Shown here piece after piece: positions 1-8,755 of a stretch of DNA of 64,000 nucleotides (within the stretch, counting starts at the first letter, position 1; each line of letters opens with the position of its first letter). The position numbers and the translations under genes were made by a program. Source of the stretch: Promethearchaeota archaeon (GTDB lineage Archaea > Asgardarchaeota > Lokiarchaeia > Sigyniarchaeales > SOKP01); contig JAEOTA010000022.1 in assembly GCA_016840085.1 (NCBI GenBank), positions 1 to 64,000 on the forward strand, written 5' to 3'. Under the pieces are notes generated by a model. The model worked only from the letters and a program-made list of their open reading frames with translations, ran no database searches and was not told the DNA's origin.

Positions 1-173
1 GCACCAGTGGGTAATTTGAAACCTTCATACTCAAAAGTGGAAAATCTCCCTCCTATACGACTTCTACTCTCCACCACAAGGGCTTTAAATCCCTTACGGG
101 AGAGGAAACTTGCTGCTGTTAATCCACCCAAACCTGATCCAATAATCACTATATCATAATCATCATCCATCAT
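1..173 (-). CDS. FAD/NAD(P)-binding oxidoreductase, N-terminal part (runs off the window)
   Basis: Only the first 57 or so residues are inside the window; the gene continues past base 1. The translation starts MMDDDYDIVIIGSGLGG, a classic Rossmann dinucleotide-binding motif (GxGxxG) after a hydrophobic beta strand, followed by an acidic residue at the end of the second strand (VVESRSRIGGR). This start is typical of the phytoene desaturase / geranylgeranyl reductase / amine oxidase group, which bind FAD. Which of these it is cannot be told from the N-terminus. The tandem ATGs at 168-173 are preceded by a GGAGGTG-like ribosome site that lies inside the tiny upstream ORF. Confidence 0.75.
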   Translation of the reverse strand, partial: MMDDDYDIVIIGSGLGGLTAASFLSRKGFKALVVESRSRIGGRFSTFEYEGFKLPTG

Positions 174-174
174 G

Positions 175-291
175 TCATCCAGCACCTCCAGCATCTCCAA
201 TTAGAATAACTCCAATTGGATTATTAGCGTTAGTCTCTAAGACATCTTGACCAGGCTTTGCATCATACTTTTCTTTTAATTTCTTTTTCAT
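175..291 (-). CDS. Small 38-residue ORF directly upstream of the FAD oxidoreductase
   Basis: ATG at 289-291 and TGA at 175-177 give a 38-residue peptide, basic at the N-terminus (MKKKLKEKYD) and ending in a hydrophobic, glycine-rich stretch (PIGVILIGDAGGAG). A GGAGTGG-like ribosome site sits a few bases upstream. It ends one base before the tandem ATG of the oxidoreductase, so the two look translationally coupled. I do not recognise it. It could be a small partner protein, a leader ORF, or a remnant of an N-terminal dinucleotide-binding segment. A short ORF with a good ribosome site and tight spacing is suggestive only. Confidence 0.4.
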   Translation of the reverse strand: MKKKLKEKYDAKPGQDVLETNANNPIGVILIGDAGGAG

Positions 292-579
292 CTATCCACT
301 CCAGAATTACCTGTCATACATAATCGGTTTTATTTTCATCCACTATGAGAGCTTTTTTTAATGGTAAAGACATATTTTATCTGAAATACTTTTTAGATAT
401 TAATGATAAATAGCATTTTAGAAATAATAAAAGTTTAGACAATACCAATTATAATAAATTAATGAACACTAAACTTTGGATATAACAAGGTCTAAATTCC
501 AAAATTCTAGTTTTCATTCTTTTACCAAAATTCCTCCGAATTCAGACGCTGAATTTACCTTTTCTGAAAAATTCATTGT

Positions 580-1245
580 TTAATAGAGAAATGGAATTAG
601 CTTCTTAGTCTTTCCTTTATATTCTTCAAATTGTTTACCAAATTTCTCCAGTAAAATTCTTTCTTCTTCAATTAAACGCATTCTATATACCAAGAAAGTA
701 TAAGTAAATATAATAATAAGAGTAATGATACACCTGAAAACAAGGCAGAATCCAATGGTCGCAATTAAACCACCAGAATACATGGGATTTCTAATATATT
801 TATATACTCCCTGAGTAAAGAGTTGATGATCCTTTTCAGTACTTAATTCCGCGGTTCCAAATCGTCCTAATTGCACTCTTGCCACGAGAATTAGCAAAGA
901 ACCAGTAAGGTAGAGAATGAATCCTATATAACTGATAACAATATTATCCCAGAAAGGCAATATTTGGGATATAAACAATTTATTTTCAAAATAGGCTCCT
1001 ATTAGGAAGAAAGGAGACAATAAAAGCATGGTTAATATTAAAATATCAAAAATTTTCGAAGCTCGTTTTTCTTCTGGAAGAGAACGTATTAACGTATCTG
1101 TAAGAGTAAACATATATGCCGTAAGCAAATAGATCACATAAATAGGAATCGAGTATATCTCTGGTACAAGAATTATGTAGAATATGTTCTGATAAATAAG
1201 GTAAACAATTATGAAAAGCAATAATTTCTTTACAAAATCTTTCAT
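580..1245 (-). CDS. Isoprenylcysteine carboxyl methyltransferase-like / phospholipid methyltransferase membrane protein
   Basis: A 221-residue integral membrane protein with about five hydrophobic segments. The C-terminal half has the hallmark of the ICMT/PEMT superfamily: GVYKYIRNPMYSGG (about residues 145-158), then a hydrophobic pair of helices and the EEERILLEKFG...YEEYK-type tail (here EEERILLEKFGKQFEEYKG). In this family the R-NP-Y and E/E residues form the S-adenosylmethionine pocket, and members methylate prenylcysteine carboxylates or lipid head groups within the membrane. Substrate cannot be decided from sequence. In an Asgard genome rich in Ras-like GTPases a link to prenylated proteins is tempting, but the small GTPase in this window has no C-terminal cysteine. 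It stands alone, divergent from the RidA gene. Confidence 0.75.
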   Translation of the reverse strand: MKDFVKKLLLFIIVYLIYQNIFYIILVPEIYSIPIYVIYLLTAYMFTLTDTLIRSLPEEKRASKIFDILILTMLLLSPFFLIGAYFENKLFISQILPFWDNIVISYIGFILYLTGSLLILVARVQLGRFGTAELSTEKDHQLFTQGVYKYIRNPMYSGGLIATIGFCLVFRCIITLIIIFTYTFLVYRMRLIEEERILLEKFGKQFEEYKGKTKKLIPFLY

Positions 1246-1351
1246 TCGATTATAGGCTCTTTTTTGATAAGAATATTGTTTAATGATTTATAAAAATCTT
1301 ATGGAAAAGTAAATCCCATTAAAAATGTTTACACAATTTTTATATAAATAT

Positions 1352-1413
1352 CTCGATTCTAATAAGTTTACATGTAGGTCACCGACTTTTTGTCGAAATT
1401 TGAAAAAACTTAT
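1352..1413. repeat. Intergenic repeat B, copy 1
   Basis: About 60 bases that recur imperfectly at 23347-23406. Shared blocks include ATTCTAATAAG, then TACA.GTAGGTC, then TCGAAAT.TGAAAAAA. This copy is about 70 bases upstream of the RidA start codon; the other follows the NLR-like gene. The two copies sit near the outer ends of the first half of the defence island. Confidence 0.6.
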
Positions 1414-1483
1414 TTTGAAAAAAATATGAAGCATATTTACATTATTAATAAAGAAATCAGAATATCTTTTAGGTAGTTCAAAT

Positions 1484-1870
1484 ATGAAAAAAGAAATTGT
1501 AAAAATCAATGGAATTAGAAAACCTCAATCTCCGTTTAACTATGTTGTAAAATCAGGGAATTTTTTGTTTCTTACGAGTCAGCTTTCAATAGATCTAAAG
1601 ACAGATAAGATTCTTAGTGGTAATATTGCTGTACAGACAAAGCAAGCTTTGGAGAATATCAAATTCTTACTAGAATCTTCTGGAGCAACAATGGATGATA
1701 TCCTAAAAGTGGTGGTATATATGAGGGATATAAAAGATTTTGATCAAATGAATCGAATTTATCGAAAATATTTTTTAGAAGGTCAAGAACCTGCTAGAGT
1801 AACTATTCAAGCATTATCACCCATTAAAGATATTGACATTGAAATTGAAGTTATAGCATTACTCCCTTAA
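1484..1870 (+). CDS. RidA/YjgF/YER057c-family enamine/imine deaminase
   Basis: A 128-residue cytosolic protein of normal length for the Rid family, which hydrolyses reactive enamine/imine intermediates released by PLP enzymes such as threonine dehydratase and usually acts as a homotrimer. Recognisable features are the QALENIKFLLESSGATMDDILK helix region, VVVYMRDIKDFDQMN, and the catalytic arginine in EPARVTIQ (about residue 106) with the conserved acidic end IEIEVIALLP. The arginine is the residue that binds the substrate carboxylate in true RidA proteins, so deaminase activity is plausible. The ATG at 1484 is followed at once by the lysine-rich N-terminus; no strong ribosome site is visible. 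Monocistronic. Confidence 0.9.
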   Translation: MKKEIVKINGIRKPQSPFNYVVKSGNFLFLTSQLSIDLKTDKILSGNIAVQTKQALENIKFLLESSGATMDDILKVVVYMRDIKDFDQMNRIYRKYFLEGQEPARVTIQALSPIKDIDIEIEVIALLP

Positions 1871-2021
1871 TTGGAAAATAAAATCCACTCTTCGCAAATT
1901 AGATGAAGAGATATTTAAAGCCATTAAAATTCCTATAAGTGTTTTGGATACATTATATAAAGAAATTTTAAAAGAATTAAGCACTGAAAGAATAAAATAA
2001 TGATTCTAATAGGAAATTTGT

Positions 2022-2207
2022 GAAAGTGAGGAAGACAGAAGACAACATGATTACATAAATTGGTATTATGAACAAATAGAAAAATTTACTAAAAGATATC
2101 TTGATAAAGAAAAAAGGTATTTTGATAAATTATTCTGCCAAAAAAAAAAGCTGGAGAAGAGGTATATGAGAAGCTCCAACTATCAACTTCTTGAGTTTTC
2201 GCTTTAG
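2022..2207 (+). pseudogene. Remnant of a paralogue of the 149-residue zinc-ribbon protein at 43.4 kb
   Basis: An open frame with no start codon whose first 35 codons match the C-terminus of the 43408-43857 protein. Both read SEEDRRQHDYINWYYEQ and then a K/E-FTK-YL-K segment, with near-identical DNA in the first half. After that the frame runs into unrelated lysine-rich sequence and stops at 2205-2207. The zinc-ribbon part is missing. This is a 5'-truncated copy left by a duplication or an excised accessory gene. A short open frame just upstream (about 1887-1999, no start codon) may be more debris. Confidence 0.75.
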
Positions 2208-2349
2208 TCATGAGATCTTCTAATAAAATATCATGTATTCAAGCTTTTCTCTATCCAATATTAGGATCTCAAATTCCCGATTAAATATTTTCTGGGTAAC
2301 TGAAATTCTTGTTGTGACACAGTTAAAAACAACGTTCTTATCCATTATT

Positions 2350-2898
2350 TTATGTAAATTTTAAATCTTTTATATTAGGATATTTACTATCTTCTTCTTC
2401 ATCAATTTGTTCACATTTCCAAATTGAGTCTTCTAATACTAAAAAATAATCAATATAAATATTAGTGTTCTTATCTTTTAGTAAATCATATAGTAATAAC
2501 TCTGTTTTAATTCTTTGACCATAGATGCTCTCTCGAAGTTTATTTGAGTCATATAAATCCTTCCACTTTAAAGTATAGTATAGAGCTTTAATAATATCCT
2601 TCTTATATGGGAAACCTCTAAAGGAAGTGTCAAAAATTTCTATCCATAAGATATTAATTTGATCTGGGATTTGCGGGGATTGTTTAGATAAATCTAAATA
2701 CTGATAATTATGACTTAACATAATTAAATCTGGTATAATCCCTTCAGATCTACCAGTTATTTATTTAATTTGAGTAGGAAGATGTTGGATATTAGCCTCA
2801 ATATATTCAGTTTGGGAAAACATCCCTGATCTTGAATTATAGTGTTTGAAATAATCTTTAGCATACTGTAATCTTTCTTGATGTATATCGCCACGCAT
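2350..2898 (-). pseudogene. Unknown protein split by one in-frame TAA codon
   Basis: An ATG at 2896-2898 opens a frame that reads 45 residues, meets TAA at 2761-2763, and continues in the same frame to the stop at 2350, giving a 182-residue protein if the TAA is ignored. The 3' part alone can start at an internal ATG (2719-2721) and gives 123 residues. Sequence on both sides of the stop looks like ordinary coding sequence (LPTQIK before it, ITGRSEGIIPDLIM after it), so a single AAA-to-TAA change is the simplest reading. The protein is charged and tyrosine-rich and I do not recognise a domain. Either a pseudogene or a shortened gene using the internal start. Confidence 0.55.
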
Positions 2899-2940
2899 AT
2901 CATAATAGTTTATTTTTAAATAGAAAAACTTTTCTGAAAA

Positions 2941-3066
2941 TCATTTACAATTGGTATCTTACTTTGTCATGAGGAGGCACCATCAGAAGGAGATGGTATT
3001 TGGAGTAGAGAATGTGGAAAAAGATATATTTCTATTGCATTTATTATAAAATCAGATAAAAGTTAA
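2941..3066 (+). pseudogene. Short orphan coding fragment
   Basis: A 41-codon frame, bounded upstream by TGA and lacking a start codon, with protein-like composition (HEEAPSEGDGIWSREC, then GKRYISIAFII). Nothing upstream in this frame is open. It is probably the tail of a gene lost in rearrangement. Function unknown. Confidence 0.35.
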
Positions 3067-3282
3067 TTGCAAACATTTTTTATAAGATAGATATATATGT
3101 ATGAATCATTCCCCCATGTTTTTTCTGAAAAGAATCCCCAAAGTTAAATATATTTAAGGGATCTAGTATCTTTTATTCAAATAATACTAAAAAGGATTGA
3201 GGTAGCAAAAGAGAAATATGGAGAAACTCTTGGTAGTAATGTTGGAGAAAATTTTAAGCAACTACAATATTTAAAACTTGAT

Positions 3283-4029
3283 GTGAGATCTTTATATTTA
3301 TTTTCATCGGCTTTTCTAGATTATTTAGTGAAATATATTTCTCATTCATTTTTTCAAGATTATATTAAATCTGGGCTTAAGAATAAATCATTTCGTCACC
3401 ATATAAAAGCTCTGGAAAAATTTGAGAGATTAGATGAATTATTTAACGAATATAAGAATTTTTTGCTAAAGAAAGAACAAATTCTAGAATTTAGAATTAT
3501 AAATATAAGAGACAAAATGATAACTCACCGATATACGGATATCAATGAGTTTTGGGGTTATGACCCAAGGACGAAAACATTTTACATTTATTTTACAAAA
3601 CAAAAAGATTTCTATGAAATAGAAGATCAACTAAAAAACGATATCGGATCAATGATTCAAAAGTATAATATTGAAAAAGAGTTTAATCCTAGATTAACTA
3701 GTGAATTTGTCTATTATGATTCAATATTGGAGGAGTTGGAAAATCTTCCTATTAGTTTTGAAAAAAAAGATAGAGATTTGATAAAGAAATCTAGAATCGC
3801 ATTAGGAGCAATCATAAATGGTGAAAAAGTCTATAAGCTTCTTTATGAAACTTCTGAAGGATTATGTAAGATATTGAATAAGAATGGTCTTAGGTTTATG
3901 CCAAGATATAGAGAGTATGTGGAATATCTGAGAATTTTTATCAAGTATTTTGGAGGAGTTACCACGGGGGAGGGAGAAAAGAGAGGTAAAAAAATAAAGA
4001 TAAAAAATTTACAGCTCTTTTTCTCTTAA
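3283..4029 (+). CDS. HEPN-like protein, paralogue of the 23.6-kb gene; N-terminus probably truncated
   Basis: The product aligns along its whole length with the minus-strand protein at 23558-24385: both have SLYLF/TLYLF, the block IRDKMITHR, then NE-WG, an FVY-D-IL-ELENLP segment and a similar spacing. The R-DKMIT-H block (residues 76-82) has the Rx4-6H pattern of HEPN RNases, here Rx5H, so an RNA-cleaving or RNA-binding role is inferred, not proven. The called start is a GTG at 3283. The same frame is open upstream to about 3148 and still matches the paralogue (FIQIIL... against LIQIIT...), but has no ATG, so the 5' end may be lost. The last 35 residues extend past the paralogue and overlap a convergent small ORF. 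Confidence 0.55.
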   Translation: MRSLYLFSSAFLDYLVKYISHSFFQDYIKSGLKNKSFRHHIKALEKFERLDELFNEYKNFLLKKEQILEFRIINIRDKMITHRYTDINEFWGYDPRTKTFYIYFTKQKDFYEIEDQLKNDIGSMIQKYNIEKEFNPRLTSEFVYYDSILEELENLPISFEKKDRDLIKKSRIALGAIINGEKVYKLLYETSEGLCKILNKNGLRFMPRYREYVEYLRIFIKYFGGVTTGEGEKRGKKIKIKNLQLFFS

Positions 4030-4257
4030 TCTACATATAAAAGCCTTCAACATTCTTATATCTCGATTATTTAGCTTATTGCTTAAAATTATATCTTTAT
4101 AGTCAAGTCTGTCTAAATTACTTGCCAATTCCACTAAATCTTCCTCTATTGAATCAAAATCGTCATTTAATTCAATGATTTTATTGAAAAATACATTTAA
4201 ATTCTTATAAAGTAAAAGTAATTTGTTTAGTTTGGATTCTACAAGTATAGTTTCCAA
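4009..4257 (-). CDS. Small hypothetical helical protein (TTG start)
   Basis: An 82-residue frame from a TTG codon at 4255-4257 with no clear ribosome site. The translation is leucine- and aspartate-rich and predicted helical (NKLLLLYKNLNVFFNKIIEL, then LASNLDRLDYKDIILSNKL). Its 3' end overlaps the convergent HEPN-like gene by about 20 bases. It could be a small antitoxin-like or partner protein, or a fragment. Not recognised; weak start evidence. Confidence 0.3.
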   Translation of the reverse strand: METILVESKLNKLLLLYKNLNVFFNKIIELNDDFDSIEEDLVELASNLDRLDYKDIILSNKLNNRDIRMLKAFICRLREKEL

Positions 4258-4657
4258 TTTATGTCATTTATCGAAAATGAAAAGGAGTTGTAAATATAAG
4301 AGTAGTTTTAAGAAATTCTTTTATATTTAAGATTGGATTTACTTATTGACCAATTAATTGACCAACCACGGTTAAAGAAATGAATAAAATCCCCATTATC
4401 TTTTTTGGTTATTTTGAAATACTCCATATTAAAGAACTTAGCAAAATCTAATTTATGAATGATTAGGCTGTAAAATCTTTTAAAAAATCCCTTACTAAAA
4501 TATGAGAAAAAAATCACCATAAAAGCTTCTTAGAACTCTCTAATTTGAAGAAATCTACTTTTGGTTTAAATTAATGGTAGAAAAATCCTTTATAATACTT
4601 GACTTTCCAATCCTAAATATAAAAGCAATGCGACAGAATGAGAAAAATTATTAATGA
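4258..4657. other. Gene-poor stretch
   Basis: About 400 bases with no convincing gene. A 70-codon minus-strand frame (4308-4520) has odd composition (many F, K, S, W), no visible ribosome site and no recognisable domain; I do not annotate it as a gene. No RNA gene or long inverted repeat was seen. Confidence 0.5.
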
Positions 4658-6412
4658 TTATAAAATACCTTGAATATTTAATTTTGGAATTAAATCTGAA
4701 AATCCCTTTTTCTTTGGATAATTCTCATTTAAGTATTCTGAAATTTTATCAATCCATTCAAGAAAATCTTCTTTATTAAATTTTAGTTCAAAAATTTTAT
4801 TATTTAAAAATTCATCAATAATATTAATATCTCCTAATATAGACAAACGTATTTCATCATTATTAATCTTATGACTAATACTTAATCCAAAAATTTTAAC
4901 AATTTCATTGCTCTTAATATTTGACAAGAATTCCTTAATAACTTCAAAAGTTCTATAGACAAGTTTAGATGTATCAATTTGATCATGAATAATTAATGGG
5001 ACTCTAATTTGCTCTTTATACTCCCTATTAATACCTAACTTGCTTGAGATTTCATAAGGGACTTTATTTTTATCTAGAATATTTAAAAAATTTTCATTTA
5101 TATTCTGATTTAATGGATGGATTGATACAATTTTTCGTTCTTGAGTTATATTATATTCCCATGGATGAAATGAGATTAATAGCTGAAGTTTAGGGAAGTA
5201 ATCTTTATTAAGAATGCCATTAGAAGATTCATTTTTTTCTAATTTATATGTTTCAAGCACTTCATCCTTTCCACCAAGATATTCACCAACTAAATAATTA
5301 TCTCTATAATAATCAGATAGCAATCTTTTCCATTTTGGTATTGCTAATTCTCCATCTAATCTCCAAAGTTTAATATAATTAGTTTTTCTTCCTGCTTTAG
5401 AAAGATTAGAATTAATTCTTTTTGTTAATTGATCTTTGGTGTAAAGTCGTACGGCACCATCAAAATGAACTTCCTTCAAATTTTCACTGAAGATGGAGTG
5501 TACATATCTACACCCATAATAGTCTATCTTATCTAACGGTGGTTTAATTGAAGGGGGATCGATATATAGCTCTTCTGCCTCAAAATTGTTTTTATCTTTT
5601 TTCGACTGCCAATTAAAATCTGTCCTAATTAAAGATGTAAATGATTTTTGCGATCCAACAACATATTTAGTTTCACCTGGTTTAATTGAATTTAAATTAT
5701 CTTCAAAGAAAGGACCCCACCAGTACTCCCTCTCATGATACATCGCAACTGTTGATGCCAGACCAACCATATCAGGATCAATCCTTATTTTAATATTGTC
5801 AATTGATTCACTAATTTTTTTTAATTGAAAAAGAAATGGTAGGTTTATCCCATTAAGTATATGAAAAGATCTTCGAAAAAATCTATGTGCAAAGATGCAT
5901 AATTTTCCAATTTTGTAGATTCCTAAATCCAGAGGTTCTAGTTCATTTAATGATACTAATCCATCTTTATCATATTTATTATCTAAGTTGGGAAAAACCC
6001 TATTAGTTAATCCTGGTTCAAAAAAGTAGACACATTCTTGGGCGTAAGGTTTTTCATGATTATTTAGGCTATTTTGGATTAAATTTTTTAACTCACCAAT
6101 TTTTTCTTCATTATCTTTAATCTTTTGATTATAAAACTGATTAAATTTTTTTACAATTAATTGAAATTCTCGATTATTTTCAACAAGTTTAGTACTAACT
6201 AAGTTTCTCACTATTCCAGGTTCTATATGAATTCCAAAAATTTGATTCCAACCAATAAGATTATTATAATCGTGACCTAAAAGCATTGGAGTTCCTTTTC
6301 TATAATAATCCCATGCTATTAGAGCTAAATTTCTGGGCAAAATTCTACTTTCAACGCCTCTGTCATCTAACACTACTTCATCTGTTGCTGAAACCCCTAT
6401 CATAGTTTTCAT
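4658..6412 (-). CDS. 584-residue protein of unknown function
   Basis: A single long frame starting ATG at 6410-6412 with a GAAGGGAA ribosome site about ten bases upstream. The N-terminus (GVSATDEVVLDDRGVESRI, then GTPMLLGHDYNNLIGW) loosely resembles the start of phage prohead-protease-like folds, in which a histidine follows a PxLxxH pattern; this is a resemblance only. Further conserved-looking blocks are CVYFFEPGLTNRVFP, FAHRFFRRSFH, DPDMVGLASTVAMYHEREYWWGP and YYGCRYVHSIFSE, followed by HFDGAVRLY. No transmembrane segments. The density of W, H and R in these blocks suggests a structured enzyme or nucleic-acid-binding protein. It lies alone between HEPN-like debris and a toxin-antitoxin-like pair, so defence is a guess from context. 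Confidence 0.8.
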   Translation of the reverse strand: MKTMIGVSATDEVVLDDRGVESRILPRNLALIAWDYYRKGTPMLLGHDYNNLIGWNQIFGIHIEPGIVRNLVSTKLVENNREFQLIVKKFNQFYNQKIKDNEEKIGELKNLIQNSLNNHEKPYAQECVYFFEPGLTNRVFPNLDNKYDKDGLVSLNELEPLDLGIYKIGKLCIFAHRFFRRSFHILNGINLPFLFQLKKISESIDNIKIRIDPDMVGLASTVAMYHEREYWWGPFFEDNLNSIKPGETKYVVGSQKSFTSLIRTDFNWQSKKDKNNFEAEELYIDPPSIKPPLDKIDYYGCRYVHSIFSENLKEVHFDGAVRLYTKDQLTKRINSNLSKAGRKTNYIKLWRLDGELAIPKWKRLLSDYYRDNYLVGEYLGGKDEVLETYKLEKNESSNGILNKDYFPKLQLLISFHPWEYNITQERKIVSIHPLNQNINENFLNILDKNKVPYEISSKLGINREYKEQIRVPLIIHDQIDTSKLVYRTFEVIKEFLSNIKSNEIVKIFGLSISHKINNDEIRLSILGDINIIDEFLNNKIFELKFNKEDFLEWIDKISEYLNENYPKKKGFSDLIPKLNIQGIL

Positions 6413-7134
6413 CTTTTTATTTCCCTTCTATGATTTTTTTATCTCAAATTTTAGTATATAAACATATTAACTAAAATATGATCATTTTATACTATTATTT
6501 AACATTTTTGTTCAATTTAAATAAAAATGAAAATCCTAATTATTAACAATACTCTTTAATTTAACACCTAAAGACATGATAATCTAACCTTGATATCATT
6601 ATTATTTCCTTAAATCCTTATATTATTTTTTTACTTTATTGTTAAAGAGTAAATAGAATTAGTGATTAATCTAATTCTTAAATAATAATGATTAAGAAAA
6701 ACACATAGAGAATAAGCTAATCTCCACTTTAAAATTCCTTCCTCTACTTTTTCAGGAGGGGGTACCACAGCATTACCTAAACTAGATGTGTCCTTCATTG
6801 GAGAAATTGCAATATAATTAAATCACTTTAGTTGTTAACTTATTAAAATAAGTCCAGCTTATCTTTATTAAAATTTGGGAATTTATGAAAGGATTAAAGA
6901 TAGTAATTTTCTGAGTTGGCAGAGGAGCTTGTATTTGGTTTGAAATCAATTGATAATGATATTGAAATAGATGATAAAAATTATGAAATCATATAGTTTT
7001 TGATAAGCTATTTTTGTATCAAACTAAAAAACTTCAATTTTTTTTTAATAATTGTAGTTATTTAGATAATATAAAAAATTAAGTATTTAAATAGTCTCTA
7101 GAAATATATAGAATAAGGAATTTTATTAATTCTT
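6413..7134. other. Long AT-rich intergenic region
   Basis: About 720 bases between divergent genes. Only short broken open frames are visible, for example an acidic 26-codon piece ending at about 6996 that could be gene debris. A TATTTAAATAG element at 7082-7092 is placed about 45 bases upstream of the 7135 ATG and could be its TATA box. No RNA gene seen. Confidence 0.4.
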
Positions 7135-8286
7135 ATGAATCAGAAATCAATTGCCATTATTAATCCAAAAATTTTAAAATGGGCACGTGAACAATGTGGT
7201 TTAACCCATCAAGAAGCAGTAGGTTCATATTTCAATCCTGAAAAGTTAGAAAAAGCTGAGAAAGGGAAAATATATCTCACATTTAATCAATTTCTAACGA
7301 TTGCTAACAGATATGGTAGGAATCCTGCTTTCTTTTACTTAGATCATATCCCTAAGGAGGTATTAATAGAAGACTTCAGAACACCTAGTTCCCTAAAAGT
7401 AAAATATAGTCCAAAATTGAGAAAAACCATCATAAATGTTAAAGAAAAGCATGAACTGGCAGTAGATTTTAAAAATTATGATAGAGAATATGATTATTCT
7501 TATGTAAATTTGATCAGTATAGAAAGTAATGTTGAAGATGTAGCTAAAAAAATATCAAATTTACTAGATATTAATCTTAAAGAGCGTAAATTGTGGAAGA
7601 ATAAGTATTCAGCGCTTAAAGGTTGGATAAAAGCTATTGAAACAAGGGGAATATTAGTTTTTCAACTAAGTCATATAGATACTAGTGAAATGAGAGCTTT
7701 CTCAATCTCTGAAACACCTTTCCCTGTCATAGCATTAAATAGAGGTGATAGCCCATTCGGAAGGATATTTTCATTAATACATGAATTATGTCATATTATG
7801 TTAAAAAAAGGAGGTATCTGTACATATCGCTTTCAGGATGAAGAGCACTTCAAAATTGAAAAATTTTGCAATGCTGTTGCAGGTGAAGTGTTGGTCCCTA
7901 AACCTTCCTTATTAAAACAAAAAATTATAATAAAGCATGGATCTTCGGTTGAATGGGATGAAAGAGAATTAAAATCATTAAGTAAAGTCTATTGGGTTAG
8001 TAGTGAAGTAATACTACGTCGTCTTCTCACTCTAAATTTAACTTCTAAAACATTTTATCAAAAAATGAGAGAAAACTGGAAAAAAAGAGAGCGTGAACAA
8101 GGAGGATTTGGAGAGAAAGGGCATTTAAAAGTATTAAGAACTAATTCTCCAAATTTCATCAAAATCGTCTTAAATGCTATGTATGATAATAAGATTCTTA
8201 TGACTGATGTTTCTTACTATTTAGATATGAGTTTAAAGTATTTTAATGACTTAGTTAAAAATTTCAAAAGATCCCAATATGAATAG
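7135..8286 (+). CDS. XRE-type HTH + ImmA/IrrE metallopeptidase fusion (antitoxin-like regulator)
   Basis: A 383-residue protein. Residues about 10-70 form an XRE-like helix-turn-helix (KILKWAREQCGLTHQEAV, then KLEKAEKGK), with the HTH-linked FxLDxIPxE-style linker (FFYLDHIPKE). The middle holds the COG2856/ImmA zinc-peptidase motif HELCH at residues 216-220 within FSLIHELCHIMLKKG, with the downstream E-FCNAVAGEVLVP block that supplies the third ligand. Such proteins cleave or sequester partner repressors and often act as the antitoxin or regulator for the gene that follows. The next gene overlaps its end by 8 bases and encodes a DUF4411/PIN-like toxin, a pairing seen in many archaea and bacteria. 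No good ribosome site; probably a leaderless or near-leaderless transcript. Confidence 0.88.
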   Translation: MNQKSIAIINPKILKWAREQCGLTHQEAVGSYFNPEKLEKAEKGKIYLTFNQFLTIANRYGRNPAFFYLDHIPKEVLIEDFRTPSSLKVKYSPKLRKTIINVKEKHELAVDFKNYDREYDYSYVNLISIESNVEDVAKKISNLLDINLKERKLWKNKYSALKGWIKAIETRGILVFQLSHIDTSEMRAFSISETPFPVIALNRGDSPFGRIFSLIHELCHIMLKKGGICTYRFQDEEHFKIEKFCNAVAGEVLVPKPSLLKQKIIIKHGSSVEWDERELKSLSKVYWVSSEVILRRLLTLNLTSKTFYQKMRENWKKREREQGGFGEKGHLKVLRTNSPNFIKIVLNAMYDNKILMTDVSYYLDMSLKYFNDLVKNFKRSQYE

Positions 8287-8755
8287 GCAGATTTATCCAT
8301 ATGCTAGGTATAGTTTTGACACTTCAGCATTTATTGAATCATGGAATCGTTGGTATGCTCCTGATATTTTTAAATCATTATGGAAATTTATTACAGATCA
8401 AATTGAAAATGATATAATTATTGCTTCAATTGTGGTTAGAGAGGAGTTAGAAAGGCAACATGATAAATTACTTGAATATGTTAAAAAATTTTCAAATTTA
8501 TTTAAGAATCCAATTGAAGAAGAACATGATACTATTCGGTTAATTGTTAATAATCCTAATTATGAACATTGGGGACGTGGTGTCTCCCATAAGGCAGATC
8601 CCTTTGTAATTGCGTTAGGGAGAGTGTGTAATATATGTGTTGTGACATTTGAAGATCCAACCAAAAATGGCAAAATCCCTGCTGCTTGTAGAGAATATAA
8701 TGTTGATTGTTGTGATTTTCCTGAATTTTTAAGGAGAGAAAGCTTTAGTATATAA
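8279..8755 (+). CDS. DUF4411-type PIN-like toxin
   Basis: A 158-residue protein whose ATG overlaps the end of the XRE/ImmA gene. The pattern is that of the PIN-like DUF4411 family: an N-terminal FDTSAFIESW with the first catalytic Asp, IIASIVVREELER with a conserved Glu, a central SHKADPFVIALGR with the third acidic residue, and VVTFEDPTKNGKIPAAC near the end. PIN domains are metal-dependent RNases; members of this family act as toxins held in check by the upstream XRE/ImmA partner. All the acidic positions I expect are present, so it looks active. A toxin-antitoxin role is inferred from family and overlap. Confidence 0.85.
   Translation: MNRQIYPYARYSFDTSAFIESWNRWYAPDIFKSLWKFITDQIENDIIIASIVVREELERQHDKLLEYVKKFSNLFKNPIEEEHDTIRLIVNNPNYEHWGRGVSHKADPFVIALGRVCNICVVTFEDPTKNGKIPAACREYNVDCCDFPEFLRRESFSI

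Noticed and set aside
1288..1509. 73-residue minus-strand ORF over the RidA start
   Set aside because: Overlaps the RidA promoter, start codon and repeat B in antisense; a shadow.
4308..4520. 70-residue minus-strand ORF
   Set aside because: Odd composition, no ribosome site, no domain; left as non-coding.
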